A DNA stretch of 64,000 nt from Thermoflavifilum thermophilum (GTDB lineage Bacteria > Bacteroidota > Bacteroidia > Chitinophagales > Chitinophagaceae): assembly GCF_900116565.1 (NCBI RefSeq), contig NZ_FPCJ01000001.1:1054001-1118000 (forward strand), read 5' to 3'. The notes under the pieces were generated by a model. The model did not search any database, was not told where the DNA came from, and saw only the letters and a program-made list of their open reading frames with translations. A program made the position numbers and the translations under genes. This document shows positions 37,305-48,053 of the stretch, in pieces (within the stretch, counting starts at the first letter, position 1; every line of letters starts with the position of its first letter).

Positions 37305-40300
37305 TTACATGTTGCGGCGATAACGGCCTCCCACTTCATAGAGAGCATGGGTGATCTGTCCAAGAGAGCAATATTTCACCGTTTCCATGAGTTCGGCAAA
37401 GATATTTTGTTGCTGGCGGGCCACTTGTTTCAGCCGGGATAGCATGCCGGGGGCCTGATTGGCATGCCGGGTCTGGAAAGCACGCAGATTAAAAATCTGT
37501 TGTTCTTTTTCCTCTTTGGTACTGCGAATCACCTCATGCGGTATCACGGTAGGCGATCCTTTTTTATTCAGGAATGTATTTACGCCAATGACGGGCAATT
37601 CTCCGCTGTGTTTCAAGGCTTCATAATGCAGGCTTTCCTCCTGGATGCGGTTGCGCTGGTACATGCGTTCCATAGCGCCCAACACACCCCCGCGGGATGA
37701 TATGCGTTCAAATTCGGCCAGCACGGCTTCTTCTACCAAATCCGTCAGTTCTTCAATCAAAAATGAACCTTGAATGAAATTTTCCGTTTTGGCTGTTCCC
37801 AGTTCGCGGTTGATGATCAGCTGAATGGCCATCGCCCGGCGAACGCTTTCCTCCGTAGGCGTGGTAATGGCTTCATCATAGGCATTGGTGTGAAGCGAAT
37901 TGCAGTTGTCGTATATCGCATACAAAGCCTGCAGCGTGGTGCGGATATCGTTGAAATCAATTTCCTGTGCATGCAGGCTACGGCCACTGGTTTGAATATG
38001 ATATTTGAGTTTTTGCGAGCGTTCATTGCCCTTGTACAGGTACCGGATAGCCTTGGCCCAGATGCGCCTGGCCACACGTCCTATCACACTGTACTCTGCA
38101 TCCATGCCATTGCTGAAGAAGAAAGAAAGGTTGTGCATGAAATCATCTACCTGCATGCCCCGACTCAGATAATACTCCACATACGTAAATCCATTAGCCA
38201 GCGTAAAAGCCAGCTGGGTAATAGGATTGGCACCGGCTTCGGCAATATGATATCCGCTGATGGATACACTGTAGAAATTGCGCATGCGGTTTTGGATAAA
38301 ATATTCCTGCACATCACCCATCAGCTTCAATGCAAATTCAGTAGAAAAAATGCAAGTGTTTTGTGCCTGATCTTCTTTCAGGATATCGGCCTGCACCGTA
38401 CCCCTTACTTGTGCCAGGGTTTGGGCTTTGATTTGCTCATACACCTCGCGTGGCAACACCCGGTCGCCCGTTACACCCAGCAGCCGCAGCCCCAATCCGT
38501 TATGCCCATCTGGCAAGCGTCCGGGAGAAAGCGGATTGTAATAAGCAGGGCGTGGATGATGAGCAAATATTTCTTCCATGCGGGCCTGAACGGCATCCCA
38601 TTGGGAATGAGCATCAATCCATTTCTCACATTGTTGATCAATGGCTGCATTCAGGAAAAATGCCAGGATGATGGGAGCGGGGCCATTGATGGTCATGCTT
38701 ACCGAAGTGTGAGGGTCGCACAAGTCAAAGCCGCTGTATAGCTTTTTGGCATCGTCAAGCGTGGCAATGCTTACGCCGCTGTTGCCGATTTTGCCGTAGA
38801 TATCCGGCTGTTCGGCAGGGTCTTCCCCATAAAGCGTTACACTGTCAAATGCGGTAGACAGGCGACGGGCCGGCTGTTCGGCAGCCAGGTAATGAAAACG
38901 TTTGTTGGTACGCTCCGGACATCCTTCGCCGGCAAACATGCGCATGGGTTCTTCTTCGGTTCGCTTCAGAGGGAATACGCCAGCGGTGTAGGGAAAGCTG
39001 CCCGGCACATTTTCCTGAAGCTGCCAGCGGAGCACATCACCCCAATCCTGATACCGGGGCAATATCACCCGGGGCAGGCGGGTACCACTCAGCGTGGTAT
39101 AAAACAAAGGCTGGCGGATATCCTTGCCCCGCACCTGATACACCAGCTCATCTTGCTGATAGGTTTGCCGGAGTGCCGGCCAGGATTCAATGCGGCTGCG
39201 GCAATCCGGATCCAGAGCTGCCAACAGCTGCTGTCTGAGGTTTTCCAAAGTTTGCTTTTCCGGTGCGCCATCGGGCAGCTGAGCCAGGGTGCCCTCTACC
39301 TGATACCATTTGCTTGCCAGCTCAGCCTGCTCTTTTACCCATTGGTTATATCGATGAATGGTATCGGCAATATCAGACAAATACCGGGTGCGTTTCGGCG
39401 GAATGATGGCGGGAAATACCGGATGCTGATCGGCAGCAATCTGCACCCGGGGATTGCCAAATCTAAAACCCGTTTTGGATTCTATTTTTTCTATCAGGAT
39501 TTGAAACAAACGATTTACGCCGCTGTCGTGAAACTGGGAAGCGATGGTCCCCACCACAGGCAATGACTCCCGTTTGGCCTGCCAGAGGCCATGATTGCGT
39601 TGGTATTGCTTGCAGACGGCCATATAGGCATCTTCCGCCCCGGCTTTGTCAAACTTGTTGATCGCAATTGCATCGGCATAATCCAGCATGTTGATTTTTT
39701 CCAGCTGGGAAGCTGCCCCGAATTCGGGTGTCATCACATACAGGCTCACATCGCAGTGATCCACAATGGATGTATCGCCCTGCCCCACACCTGCACTTTC
39801 CAGGATGATAAGGTCGAAACCGGCTTCCTGCACTACCTGAAGAGCCGCCCGGATAGCCTTGCTCAGGGAGCTTTCCTGGTTGCGGGTAGCCAGCGAACGC
39901 ATATACACACGCGGGTCGCCGGCCGTATTCATCCTGATCCGGTCGCCTAACAACGCCCCACCCGTACGGCGCCGGGAAGGGTCCACCGCAATGATGGCTA
40001 CTGTTTTATCCGGATAAGCCTCCAGAAACCGCAACACAATTTCATCGGTCAGCGAGGATTTACCCGATCCTCCGCTACCGGTAATGCCCAGTACAGGAGC
40101 CCGTTTTTCTGTTTGCATCCTATCATCATAAGCTTCAACCTGCAGCTCAGCCAAGGTAATAGCCCGGGCTATTTGCACCACCGGCTTGCTGGTTTGCAAC
40201 ACATAACGGGATGATGAGGAAGATATTGACTGTTCAGACACATCGGAGCTCATTGACCGGATTTTCCGCTGTTGCCGGCATTTTTGCAATACATCTTCAA

Positions 40301-40736
40301 TCATGCCTTCCAGCCCCATTTGTCGGCCATCGTCGGGCGAATAAATGCGGGCAATGCCATAGTTATGCAGTTCGGTAATTTCCTGAGGTAATATGGTGCC
40401 GCCGCCACCCCCAAAAATCAAAATATGAGATCCCTGATTATCATGCAGCAAATCATACAGATAGGTAAAAAATTCCATGTGGCCACCCTGATAGCTGGTT
40501 ACAGCCACGGCATCTGCATCTTCTTCCAATGCAGCTTTCGCAATTTCATACACACTGCGGTTATGCCCGAGATGAATGACTTCGGCACCTTTGCTTTGCA
40601 TGATGCGACGCATGATGTTGATGGCTGCATCATGCCCGTCAAACAAACTTGCTGCTGTTACAATCCGGATGGGATAATCACGCGATGCTTCAGCATCAGC
40701 TGCAGCCTGCATCGTGCCGGAGATTTCGTTTTCCAT
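37305..40736 (-). CDS. icmF: Fused isobutyryl-CoA mutase (IcmF-type)
   Basis: 1143 residues, coding for the complete single-chain form. The N-terminal B12-binding domain contains DGHDAAIN (33-40). A MeaI-type G-protein chaperone follows (Walker [13 protein letters not shown], 217-228; [18 protein letters not shown]). The rest is the acyl-CoA mutase barrel ([19 protein letters not shown]). IcmF interconverts isobutyryl- and n-butyryl-CoA or similar branched pairs with adenosylcobalamin, protected by its GTPase domain. Methylmalonyl-CoA mutase normally lacks this fusion. It is a single gene. Confidence 0.94.
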   Translation of the reverse strand: MENEISGTMQAAADAEASRDYPIRIVTAASLFDGHDAAINIMRRIMQSKGAEVIHLGHNRSVYEIAKAALEEDADAVAVTSYQGGHMEFFTYLYDLLHDNQGSHILIFGGGGGTILPQEITELHNYGIARIYSPDDGRQMGLEGMIEDVLQKCRQQRKIRSMSSDVSEQSISSSSSRYVLQTSKPVVQIARAITLAELQVEAYDDRMQTEKRAPVLGITGSGGSGKSSLTDEIVLRFLEAYPDKTVAIIAVDPSRRRTGGALLGDRIRMNTAGDPRVYMRSLATRNQESSLSKAIRAALQVVQEAGFDLIILESAGVGQGDTSIVDHCDVSLYVMTPEFGAASQLEKINMLDYADAIAINKFDKAGAEDAYMAVCKQYQRNHGLWQAKRESLPVVGTIASQFHDSGVNRLFQILIEKIESKTGFRFGNPRVQIAADQHPVFPAIIPPKRTRYLSDIADTIHRYNQWVKEQAELASKWYQVEGTLAQLPDGAPEKQTLENLRQQLLAALDPDCRSRIESWPALRQTYQQDELVYQVRGKDIRQPLFYTTLSGTRLPRVILPRYQDWGDVLRWQLQENVPGSFPYTAGVFPLKRTEEEPMRMFAGEGCPERTNKRFHYLAAEQPARRLSTAFDSVTLYGEDPAEQPDIYGKIGNSGVSIATLDDAKKLYSGFDLCDPHTSVSMTINGPAPIILAFFLNAAIDQQCEKWIDAHSQWDAVQARMEEIFAHHPRPAYYNPLSPGRLPDGHNGLGLRLLGVTGDRVLPREVYEQIKAQTLAQVRGTVQADILKEDQAQNTCIFSTEFALKLMGDVQEYFIQNRMRNFYSVSISGYHIAEAGANPITQLAFTLANGFTYVEYYLSRGMQVDDFMHNLSFFFSNGMDAEYSVIGRVARRIWAKAIRYLYKGNERSQKLKYHIQTSGRSLHAQEIDFNDIRTTLQALYAIYDNCNSLHTNAYDEAITTPTEESVRRAMAIQLIINRELGTAKTENFIQGSFLIEELTDLVEEAVLAEFERISSRGGVLGAMERMYQRNRIQEESLHYEALKHSGELPVIGVNTFLNKKGSPTVIPHEVIRSTKEEKEQQIFNLRAFQTRHANQAPGMLSRLKQVARQQQNIFAELMETVKYCSLGQITHALYEVGGRYRRNM

Positions 40737-40861
40737 ACACGGAAATTGAGTTCTTGCAATTTACGAAAACACCGGCTGGCTGAATGGCTGAAATACCTTA
40801 TGTAGCAAGATTTTCAAGATATGAAAGAAATATCAGCTTTGCATGAAAAAGAAAAAAGAAA

Positions 40862-42439
40862 TCAATCCTTTACTTGATATTCATTCATCAATTTGAGTAA
40901 AACTCCGTTTGTCCATCCAAATCCGTCTTGTGTAGGATATTCACCGCCACCGGCTTTTCTTCGGATATCCATGACATCGTATTTTTCCATGAGTTTACCT
41001 GTATTGTCAAATACACGGCGATTAAGCTGAATCCAGCGAAGTGCGATCTGACGGGCGAGGCTATCGTAATGATAATTGCGCAATCCCTGAATGGTGATAT
41101 ATTCCAAAGGAGCCCAGCCGTTGGGTGCATCCCATTGCTGACCGGTTTGCTGCAGGGTGGTTACCACACCTCCGGGCTGAAGATACCGGGATCGAATCAG
41201 CCTGGCCATGGCAGCAGCCTGTGTGGAATCGGCCAGTTTGAAAAACAATGGATACATGCTGGCCAGTGAAATGCGGGGGGAATATTTTTTTTGTGTAAAA
41301 TCATAATCTGTGAATGCCTGCTGTTGTGCATCCCAACAATATTTCAGCAAATGCTGCTTTCGTAATTCAGCCAGATGTTCATATTGCTTCTGCTGCAAAT
41401 AGTTTCCGGTAACGGCGTAGCTTCTAGCTATGGTTTTCTCCAGATGATACAGCAAACAATTTAAATCAACCGCGATCAGATGGGTGGTAATGATGGTACC
41501 CAGGCTGCGGTTATCAGCAAACCAACGGCTGCTGAAGTCCATACCCGATTCTGCTGCTGCCCGTATGTTGCGGTAAAAAACTGTATCGGGTTCGCTGGAC
41601 TGGCGGGCCGCTATCACATCTGCACGATAGGATTCTTCGCGGGGTTGATTGCTTTCATCCCAATAACGATTCAGGATACAACTGTCGGTCAGCATCACCA
41701 CATGATGAGCCGCTTCACCCGGATGCAATTCATCAGCACCTTTCATCCAGTAAGCATATTCCCGGAGCAAAGGTTGTTGATAGGTTGCATAAATGTAATC
41801 GCCTTTTAAACCGGCAAGCAAATCAACCATCAGCGAAAAATAAGGAGGCTGAGAGCGGGTCAGATAATAGGTGCGATTACCATTGGGCACGAAACCAAAA
41901 CGATTGATGAGATAGGCAAAATTTTTCACCATATCTTCTATCAAGGCTGTATCGCGGCTTTCCTTCAAACCCAGCATGGTAAAATAAGAATCCCAGTAAT
42001 AAACTTCCCGGAAACGTCCACCCGGTACAATGTAACGATAGGGGAGCGGAATCAGTGAACCATATCGCGATGTGTCCTGCTGGTTCGGATTGCGCGAAAG
42101 CACATTCCACAACTCTTCAATATGATGCCTGATGCCTGCCTGTACATCGGAATGATAACTACGGGTACTGGTTTCAGGCAAACGGAAATAAGCATATACA
42201 AATTGCTGCAAACTGAAATCAGGTTGCTTTTTTTGCTGATGATAAGCTTTGAGAATGCTATCCGGCGAATATGTAGGAATGCAATCCACAAATGTTTTTC
42301 CATCAGGGAACACCTGGTGCATTTGTACATCCACAAACAAATCTTGAAACAAGGCGCGAGGCGAAGCCAGCTGTGCATTGCATATCGTAGAATTCCCAAA
42401 AAAGATAATGACGGCAAACCAGATGCGTATGCGATTCAT
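40862..42439 (-). CDS. treA: Periplasmic trehalase (GH37)
   Basis: 525 residues with a signal peptide (MNRIRIWFAVIIFFGNSTICNAQ). Both trehalase signatures are present: PGGRFREVYYWDSYFTMLGL and QWDAPNGWAPLEY. The general acid Asp is in AAESGMDFSSRW and the base Glu in GGGEYPTQDGFGWTNG. It hydrolyses trehalose to glucose in the periplasm. Nearby glycosidases (GH65 at 57.3-59.4 kb) might process related disaccharides. The gene has its own upstream region and no operon partner. Confidence 0.94.
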   Translation of the reverse strand: MNRIRIWFAVIIFFGNSTICNAQLASPRALFQDLFVDVQMHQVFPDGKTFVDCIPTYSPDSILKAYHQQKKQPDFSLQQFVYAYFRLPETSTRSYHSDVQAGIRHHIEELWNVLSRNPNQQDTSRYGSLIPLPYRYIVPGGRFREVYYWDSYFTMLGLKESRDTALIEDMVKNFAYLINRFGFVPNGNRTYYLTRSQPPYFSLMVDLLAGLKGDYIYATYQQPLLREYAYWMKGADELHPGEAAHHVVMLTDSCILNRYWDESNQPREESYRADVIAARQSSEPDTVFYRNIRAAAESGMDFSSRWFADNRSLGTIITTHLIAVDLNCLLYHLEKTIARSYAVTGNYLQQKQYEHLAELRKQHLLKYCWDAQQQAFTDYDFTQKKYSPRISLASMYPLFFKLADSTQAAAMARLIRSRYLQPGGVVTTLQQTGQQWDAPNGWAPLEYITIQGLRNYHYDSLARQIALRWIQLNRRVFDNTGKLMEKYDVMDIRRKAGGGEYPTQDGFGWTNGVLLKLMNEYQVKD

Positions 42440-42483
42440 AACATAGAGTAAAACTTTAAGTTACTGGATTTCCGAAAATTACA

Positions 42484-42525
42484 AAATAAAAAAGCATGTG
42501 CTGCCTAAAGTGCAGACACATGCTT
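42484..42525 (-). terminator. Intrinsic terminator after the small secreted protein gene
   Basis: On the minus strand a 9-bp stem (AAGCATGTG/CACATGCTT), extended by a CTGC/GCAG stem after a bulge, ends in a T-run (plus-strand A-run 42484-42493). It separates the gene at 42567 from trehalase. Confidence 0.75.
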
Positions 42526-42566
42526 ATGGTTTTTCATCCGTTCGTTCCTGTTTGTCGGCAGGCAGG

Positions 42567-42887
42567 TCAGAATCCGGCCTGTGCACTGATCCATACATGC
42601 ACACCCGGTTGTGGCTGCGGTGCATATACAACCGGTACGGGCGCAGGTACCACATACACGGGGCGAGGTTCATGCCATTTGCGATGGCCGGGTGCAAAAC
42701 AGCGGGCCGAACGTTCACCATAGATTTTTTTCATCAAACCCGGCGGCATATGGCCATGCCCTTCGCGATACAATGCAATTTCTTGTCTATGATGCCAATC
42801 TGTATCTCTATGCTGGGCAAAAGCTTTTACACTGATGCCACCTAACATGAACATACACAGGCCGATGATGATCCATTTGTGTTTCAT
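42567..42887 (-). CDS. Small secreted His/Pro-rich hypothetical protein
   Basis: 106 residues from ATG 42887 (MKHKWIIIGLCMFMLGGISVKAFAQ signal peptide); an ATG two codons earlier is equally possible. The mature part is polar with many His, Tyr and Pro (PRPVYVVPAPVPVVYAPQPQPGVHVW). It has no recognised domain. A terminator and the divergent TPR/ASPIC gene flank it. It could be an exported metal- or surface-associated protein, but this is unsupported. Confidence 0.6.
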   Translation of the reverse strand: MKHKWIIIGLCMFMLGGISVKAFAQHRDTDWHHRQEIALYREGHGHMPPGLMKKIYGERSARCFAPGHRKWHEPRPVYVVPAPVPVVYAPQPQPGVHVWISAQAGF

Positions 42888-42963
42888 AGCCAATAGTTTT
42901 AAATATACGCTCCCAAAAGCATACCAGATTTCATCTTACATTTGATAGGCTTAATTTTCAAGC

Positions 42964-45900
42964 ATGAAAAACCAATTGTTGCTTGTCCTCTCATGTATAT
43001 GCATGCTGCTGTTGTTTAGTTGTCATCATCGGGCTGAACAGCAGGCTTCTTCAACCGTACAATCCGCCAAGGAACTTGCGCTGGAATATCTTTCAGAAAA
43101 CAAACTGGACGAAGCAGAGCTGGCTTTCAAAAAAGCCATACAGGAAAACCCGGAAGACGTGTCGAACTATATTGCTCTTTGCCGCCTGTATCTGTTGAAG
43201 AAAAACTACACGGAAGCTGAAAGCGTGTCTCGTTCAGGATTGAAGAAATTCCCCCGACAGGCTGATCTGTGGCTCACCCTGGCACAGGTATATATCGCCC
43301 GGCAACAGTTTGCACAGGCTCGTTCCATTTTTGAAACCATGTTGCACCATGATTCTACCGATGTAAGAGCTTATTTCGGACTGGCCAACCTGGATTCATC
43401 CATTGAGCTTCAGAAACAGCATTTATTACGCATCATTCATCTGAGACCCGCCAACCTGGTACCCAGGCTAAAGCTTGCGGAAGCCTTAGCTATGGCACAC
43501 CAGGCCGATTCTGCAAGATTTTATCTGCAAAGCATTCAAAAGATTGCGCCTGATTTTTTACCTGGAGCTCGTCAGGCTTACCAGCAAGCTATTGATCTGC
43601 TGGAAAATCAGCAGCCCGAGGCCGCCCTGCCCTATATCAAAGCTTTCCACGATCAGATGAAACTGACAGGCGCCTATATTTCAGGTGCTGATGAACTGGA
43701 AATACCCCAGATGTTTGCCGGCTATTTTGATGTAGAAACCAATATCCGCAATCTTGCACTCGATACCAGCTCATCCGGCCCTGCACCCGCATCCGACATC
43801 CTCAAGGTGATGAAATTTACGGATGCCACAGAGGGCAGCGGAATCCCCGCCATACAAAATTCCACCCAACCACCTGCAGTACTTGCCGTTACAGATTATG
43901 ACGCAGAAGGCAACATGTTTCTTTACACCTCCTATCCGGTTTCCGCTTCCCGTTCAGTTCCCTATCTGCTGGTTAACAGCATGGGTACGTTCAGTCCCTG
44001 CCGGGTCGTGGGTGATCTGGCGCATAATGGCATGGACCTGGATGCTGTGTTTGCCGATTATGACAATGACGGATATCCCGATCTGTTTGTATCTACCACA
44101 AGCGGCATAATAGTGTTTAAAAACAATGGCGATGGCTCTTTTACCCGTATCCGCAATGACATCGGGCTTAATCACGCCAATCACATAACCCGCATGTTGT
44201 TTGCTGATCTGGACCAGGATGGGGATCTGGATTTGTATGCGGCAGGGAAAAACGGTAATCTCTTTTTCCGAAACAACGGCGACGGCACCTTCACCGAAAA
44301 TACCCAGGCCATGCAGCTGAATGATGCTGGTACATTGTCGATGGACTTTGGCGACTGGGACAACGACGGGGATCTCGATATTGTTTGTCTGGATCAGCAG
44401 GGTGTGAAACTGTTTAACAACGACCGACATGGTCGTTTTCAGGAAATCAGCAATTCCGTCGGGCTGCGTAATCCGGCCTACACCGGTAGTGTAATTGCCT
44501 TGGGCGACTACAACAATGATGGCCGCCTGGATATCCTGATTACCGGAGGGAAAAACGGCTGCACCTTGCTGGAAAACCAGCCGGATCAACATTTCGTGCC
44601 GGATAAGCTTGCTTCAGCACAACTTTCGCAGGCATTAAAAGGAATGCAGGTATATGATGCAGCTTTTGTGGACATTGACAACGATGGCCATGAAGATATC
44701 TGTGTGGTGGGTAAATCGGACAACAGCAACACTTTGGGCGTCCGGCTGTTTCACAACGAAGGTGCAAAAGGTTTCCGCGATATCAGCAACCTGCTGCCTC
44801 AGGAAAATTTGCAGGCCTATCGGCTGCGGATCGCCGATTACAATTTCGATGGTGATGAAGATATTTTCATAGCCGGTCCATCCGGTACCCGGCTGCTCCG
44901 CAACGACGGTGGCAATCTGAATCATTTCATTCAGATTCAACTAACCGGACTCGCCTATGGCAACAGCAAAAACAACCGGGCCGGCATTGGTGCCCGAATT
45001 GAGCTGAAAGCTGGCGATTTGTATCAGGCAAAAACCGTAAAAAGCACCCTCACTGAATTCGGCCTTGGCCAGCGCCGGCGCGTGGATGCCGTACGCATTC
45101 TATGGCCCAACGGCGTGCCCCAAACCGTGCTGGATCCTACCAGCAAACAACGCATCCTGGAGCAGGAACAACTGAAAGGTTCCTGCCCGTTTCTCTACAC
45201 CTGGAATGGCAAACGTTTCATTTTCCTGAAAGACATGATGTGGCGAAGCATTCTGGGTGTACCTTTTGCCATCCACGGAAAAGATACAGTCTATGCTGAT
45301 TCAGGCCCTTCTAAGGAATACTTGCTGATTCCCGGTGAAGCCCTGCAACCCAGCCATGGCCAATATCTGCTGCGCATCACCGAGGAACTCTGGGAAACCA
45401 TCTACCTGGATGAGCTCAAGCTGTATGCCGTAGATCATCCTGACTCTGTCAACCTTTATACCGACGAGCGATTTGTGCCTCCTCCCTATCCCGGCCTTAC
45501 TCTGTATCAGGTCGCACACGCCCATCTGCCCGTACGGGCGACAGATGCGGATGGGCACGATCTGCTGCCGCTGTTGCGGGCACACGATTTTCAATATGTG
45601 GCAGATTTCCCTCTGGGCAAATACCAGGGATTAACCCCCTTGCATGATCTGATCCTGGACCTGGGACCCGCAGCTGCCAACGACGACAGCCTGCTGCTTT
45701 TCCTGCGCGGATGGATTATGCCCACCGATGCGAGCATCAACACCGCTGTTACCCAAACCTCCCGTTTCAAACAACAGCCACCTCTATTGCAGGTGATCAA
45801 TCGGGCAGGCAAATGGCAAACCGTTATTCCCAACATGGGCTTCCCCATGGGCAGGGACAAAATGATTGTCATCAATTTATCCCATCAATTTCTCACCCCT

Positions 45901-46503
45901 GATGATCGGCGCATTCGCATCCGCACAACCATGCAGATTTACTGGGATCAGGCATTTTTCGTAAGCCATCCGCCAGCCGCACCCGTTCGCGTTTTACCCC
46001 TTACCATGCAAAGCGCTGATCTGCACTACAGGGGCTATTCCGCTTGCTATCATAAAGGCAGTCCATACGGCCCGCCATGGTATGATTACTATCAAGTAAG
46101 CACTGGTCAGCGTTGGCGCGATCTCACAGGTTATTATACCCGATACGGCGATGTACAGCCACTTTTGCAAAAAGCCGATGATGCCTATATCATTGCCAAT
46201 TCAGGAGATGAAGTGGCTATTGCATTTGATGCTACTCGCTTGCCGGCCCTGCCTAAGGGGTGGAAACGCGATTTTGTGCTTTACAGCGAAGGATGGGTAA
46301 AAGATGGCGATCTGAATACAGCCTGCAGCCAAACGGTGGAACCATTGCCATTCCATGGGATGCCATCTTATCCCTATGGTCCGAAGGTGCATTATCCTTC
46401 GGATTCAGCACATCAACGCTATTTACGCACCTACAATACCCGAAAGGTGGATGCTGACGATTTCAGCAATGCGTTGCGAAATGGCACAGTAGAAAAACCC
46501 TGA
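42964..46503 (+). CDS. TPR/FG-GAP/ASPIC lipoprotein with a large C-terminal domain
   Basis: 1179 residues. A lipoprotein signal ends at Cys20 (LLFSC). TPR-like repeats follow from about residue 33 to 215 (KLDEAELAFKKAIQENPED and repeats). Six or more FG-GAP/VCBS blades with D-x-D-x-D-G-x-x-D calcium loops lie from about 300 to 640 (FADYDNDGYPD, ADLDQDGDLD, GDWDNDGDLD). An ASPIC/UnbV domain is at about 655-730. Then comes a C-terminal domain of about 440 residues, starting near CPFLYTWNGKRFIFLKDM, that I know only from similar large fusions in other phyla. Surface location is likely. It converges on the halogenase-like gene with one base between the stops. Confidence 0.82.
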   Translation: MKNQLLLVLSCICMLLLFSCHHRAEQQASSTVQSAKELALEYLSENKLDEAELAFKKAIQENPEDVSNYIALCRLYLLKKNYTEAESVSRSGLKKFPRQADLWLTLAQVYIARQQFAQARSIFETMLHHDSTDVRAYFGLANLDSSIELQKQHLLRIIHLRPANLVPRLKLAEALAMAHQADSARFYLQSIQKIAPDFLPGARQAYQQAIDLLENQQPEAALPYIKAFHDQMKLTGAYISGADELEIPQMFAGYFDVETNIRNLALDTSSSGPAPASDILKVMKFTDATEGSGIPAIQNSTQPPAVLAVTDYDAEGNMFLYTSYPVSASRSVPYLLVNSMGTFSPCRVVGDLAHNGMDLDAVFADYDNDGYPDLFVSTTSGIIVFKNNGDGSFTRIRNDIGLNHANHITRMLFADLDQDGDLDLYAAGKNGNLFFRNNGDGTFTENTQAMQLNDAGTLSMDFGDWDNDGDLDIVCLDQQGVKLFNNDRHGRFQEISNSVGLRNPAYTGSVIALGDYNNDGRLDILITGGKNGCTLLENQPDQHFVPDKLASAQLSQALKGMQVYDAAFVDIDNDGHEDICVVGKSDNSNTLGVRLFHNEGAKGFRDISNLLPQENLQAYRLRIADYNFDGDEDIFIAGPSGTRLLRNDGGNLNHFIQIQLTGLAYGNSKNNRAGIGARIELKAGDLYQAKTVKSTLTEFGLGQRRRVDAVRILWPNGVPQTVLDPTSKQRILEQEQLKGSCPFLYTWNGKRFIFLKDMMWRSILGVPFAIHGKDTVYADSGPSKEYLLIPGEALQPSHGQYLLRITEELWETIYLDELKLYAVDHPDSVNLYTDERFVPPPYPGLTLYQVAHAHLPVRATDADGHDLLPLLRAHDFQYVADFPLGKYQGLTPLHDLILDLGPAAANDDSLLLFLRGWIMPTDASINTAVTQTSRFKQQPPLLQVINRAGKWQTVIPNMGFPMGRDKMIVINLSHQFLTPDDRRIRIRTTMQIYWDQAFFVSHPPAAPVRVLPLTMQSADLHYRGYSACYHKGSPYGPPWYDYYQVSTGQRWRDLTGYYTRYGDVQPLLQKADDAYIIANSGDEVAIAFDATRLPALPKGWKRDFVLYSEGWVKDGDLNTACSQTVEPLPFHGMPSYPYGPKVHYPSDSAHQRYLRTYNTRKVDADDFSNALRNGTVEKP

Positions 46504-46504
46504 A

Positions 46505-48049
46505 TCATACTTCGGCTGTGGTATGGCGATACATGTTGTGCACTGCAGGATTAAGCAAACCTGCCGTATTGAAAGGCGCAATGCAATCCCGGATTGTGCG
46601 GGTAAATGCCTCGATTTGGTGGGGACTATAATTGCCCTTTAGGGGAAGATGCTGCAACGCCCGCCAAGTTTCTTTTACCATCTGCCGGATTTCAGCTCTG
46701 CCTGCCAACAAAAAGCCTTCCGGATAATGTGAAGCACATGCGGCAGATACGGCATTCCGGTGCTGTTCATAGGCAATGGTGCAGGCAAAATATACCATAC
46801 TCCAGGGTATGAAAAGCTGAAAATGGGTCATTGTACGGTAACAGCCCGCTATTAGCGTGTCAATCAACCAATATTCGTTCTGTAATTCACGTGCATATCT
46901 TTGCAACAGTTCCTGCCGATGTTCATGGCGATCCTGTTGAAAAATCCTTACAATGCGTTCCAGTCCGGAAAGGGTATGCGCATTGCCGGGGCTGAACAGA
47001 GGATCCACAAATCCGGCTGTATGGGGCAATGCCACCCATCGACGACCGGCTACCTGCAACAATTGCCTTTGCAACCTGGCTGATCGCAACAAACGCCCCG
47101 GCTGATCACAAAGCCTGGCTCCCCGCATTAACTCCTGCAGAGATGGATAGCGACTCAGCATCTGATGCCAGATCGGTTCGGCAGGCATATCATTTTGCTG
47201 CCTGAGCGGTAAACCTGGCAAGTCCGTATGCCCGTCGAGCACAAACCCCATGCTTACGCGGCCATCATCAAACCGCAACATCCACATCCAGCCTTCATCA
47301 AGAATATGATGCAAGGCCGAAAAATCGGCGCGGTAGGGATAATCCTGGGTTTTATATCCCATGCCAGCAAGCATTTCTTCCCATAGGGGCACCTGTTCAA
47401 AATGCGAAAACACAGCAAAAGAATGCGTATAAAAATCATCGGCTGTCCATGGCACCTGCCAGAGCCGTTGCAGCAAATGCGGACTGCCAGTGGCATCTAT
47501 GAAAAAATCAGCCCTCAGCTTCCTGTCCAGCCCTTCATGTTGAAGGGTAAAAGTCAATTCTTCAGCCTCCTGCACGCCCAAAATTTCAGCTTGATCCAGA
47601 TAGGCAATGCCGGCTTCCTGCACTTTCTGCACCAGAAAGGCATCGAAATCTGCACGTAGCCATTGCGTGTCGGAATGTTCATCATCCGCACTAGCCGCTA
47701 CCAGCAGTTCATGCTCATGCTGATCATTGGTATAAAAAGCTTTGCCGGGATAATGTTTGTAAAAACTAAATCCCCGTTTCAGCCCCCGCATCACATGAGG
47801 ATAATTGCGGCACCAGCTTCCGTAGCGCGAAAAAGCATGTAACCAGGGCAAATCATACTGCCTGGCCAAATCGCGAAGTATCATATCGGCTGCCGGAGTG
47901 GAAGATTCGCCAATAGCAAAACGCGGATGTCTGGCTTTTTCTACCACACATACCTTCCATCCCATACGTTGCAGGACCAGGGCTGCCAATGATCCGGCAA
48001 ATCCGCTACCGGCAATCAGCACATCATATCGGGGAAAAGACGGTTTCAT
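46505..48049 (-). CDS. FAD-dependent halogenase-like oxidoreductase
   Basis: 514 residues from ATG 48049 (MKPSFPRYDVLIAGSGFAGS); ATG 48079 would overlap the radical SAM gene by 26 bases. The Rossmann FAD motif GSGFAGS is near residue 11 and GESSTPAADMILRDL corresponds to the GEATIP-type motif of flavin halogenases. DATG and GFVDPLFSPGNAHTLSG are the usual downstream FAD contacts. The halogenase signature W-x-W-x-I-P is replaced by GWMWMLRF, so chlorination is not certain. Monooxygenation or oxidation of an amino acid or peptide is an alternative. Last gene of the three-gene unit. Confidence 0.82.
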   Translation of the reverse strand: MKPSFPRYDVLIAGSGFAGSLAALVLQRMGWKVCVVEKARHPRFAIGESSTPAADMILRDLARQYDLPWLHAFSRYGSWCRNYPHVMRGLKRGFSFYKHYPGKAFYTNDQHEHELLVAASADDEHSDTQWLRADFDAFLVQKVQEAGIAYLDQAEILGVQEAEELTFTLQHEGLDRKLRADFFIDATGSPHLLQRLWQVPWTADDFYTHSFAVFSHFEQVPLWEEMLAGMGYKTQDYPYRADFSALHHILDEGWMWMLRFDDGRVSMGFVLDGHTDLPGLPLRQQNDMPAEPIWHQMLSRYPSLQELMRGARLCDQPGRLLRSARLQRQLLQVAGRRWVALPHTAGFVDPLFSPGNAHTLSGLERIVRIFQQDRHEHRQELLQRYARELQNEYWLIDTLIAGCYRTMTHFQLFIPWSMVYFACTIAYEQHRNAVSAACASHYPEGFLLAGRAEIRQMVKETWRALQHLPLKGNYSPHQIEAFTRTIRDCIAPFNTAGLLNPAVHNMYRHTTAEV

Positions 48050-48053
48050 GGTT

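Noticed and set aside
37770-38741. 323-codon frame on the plus strand
   Set aside because: It lies antisense inside icmF, shows no family motif and has low-complexity features of a shadow frame.
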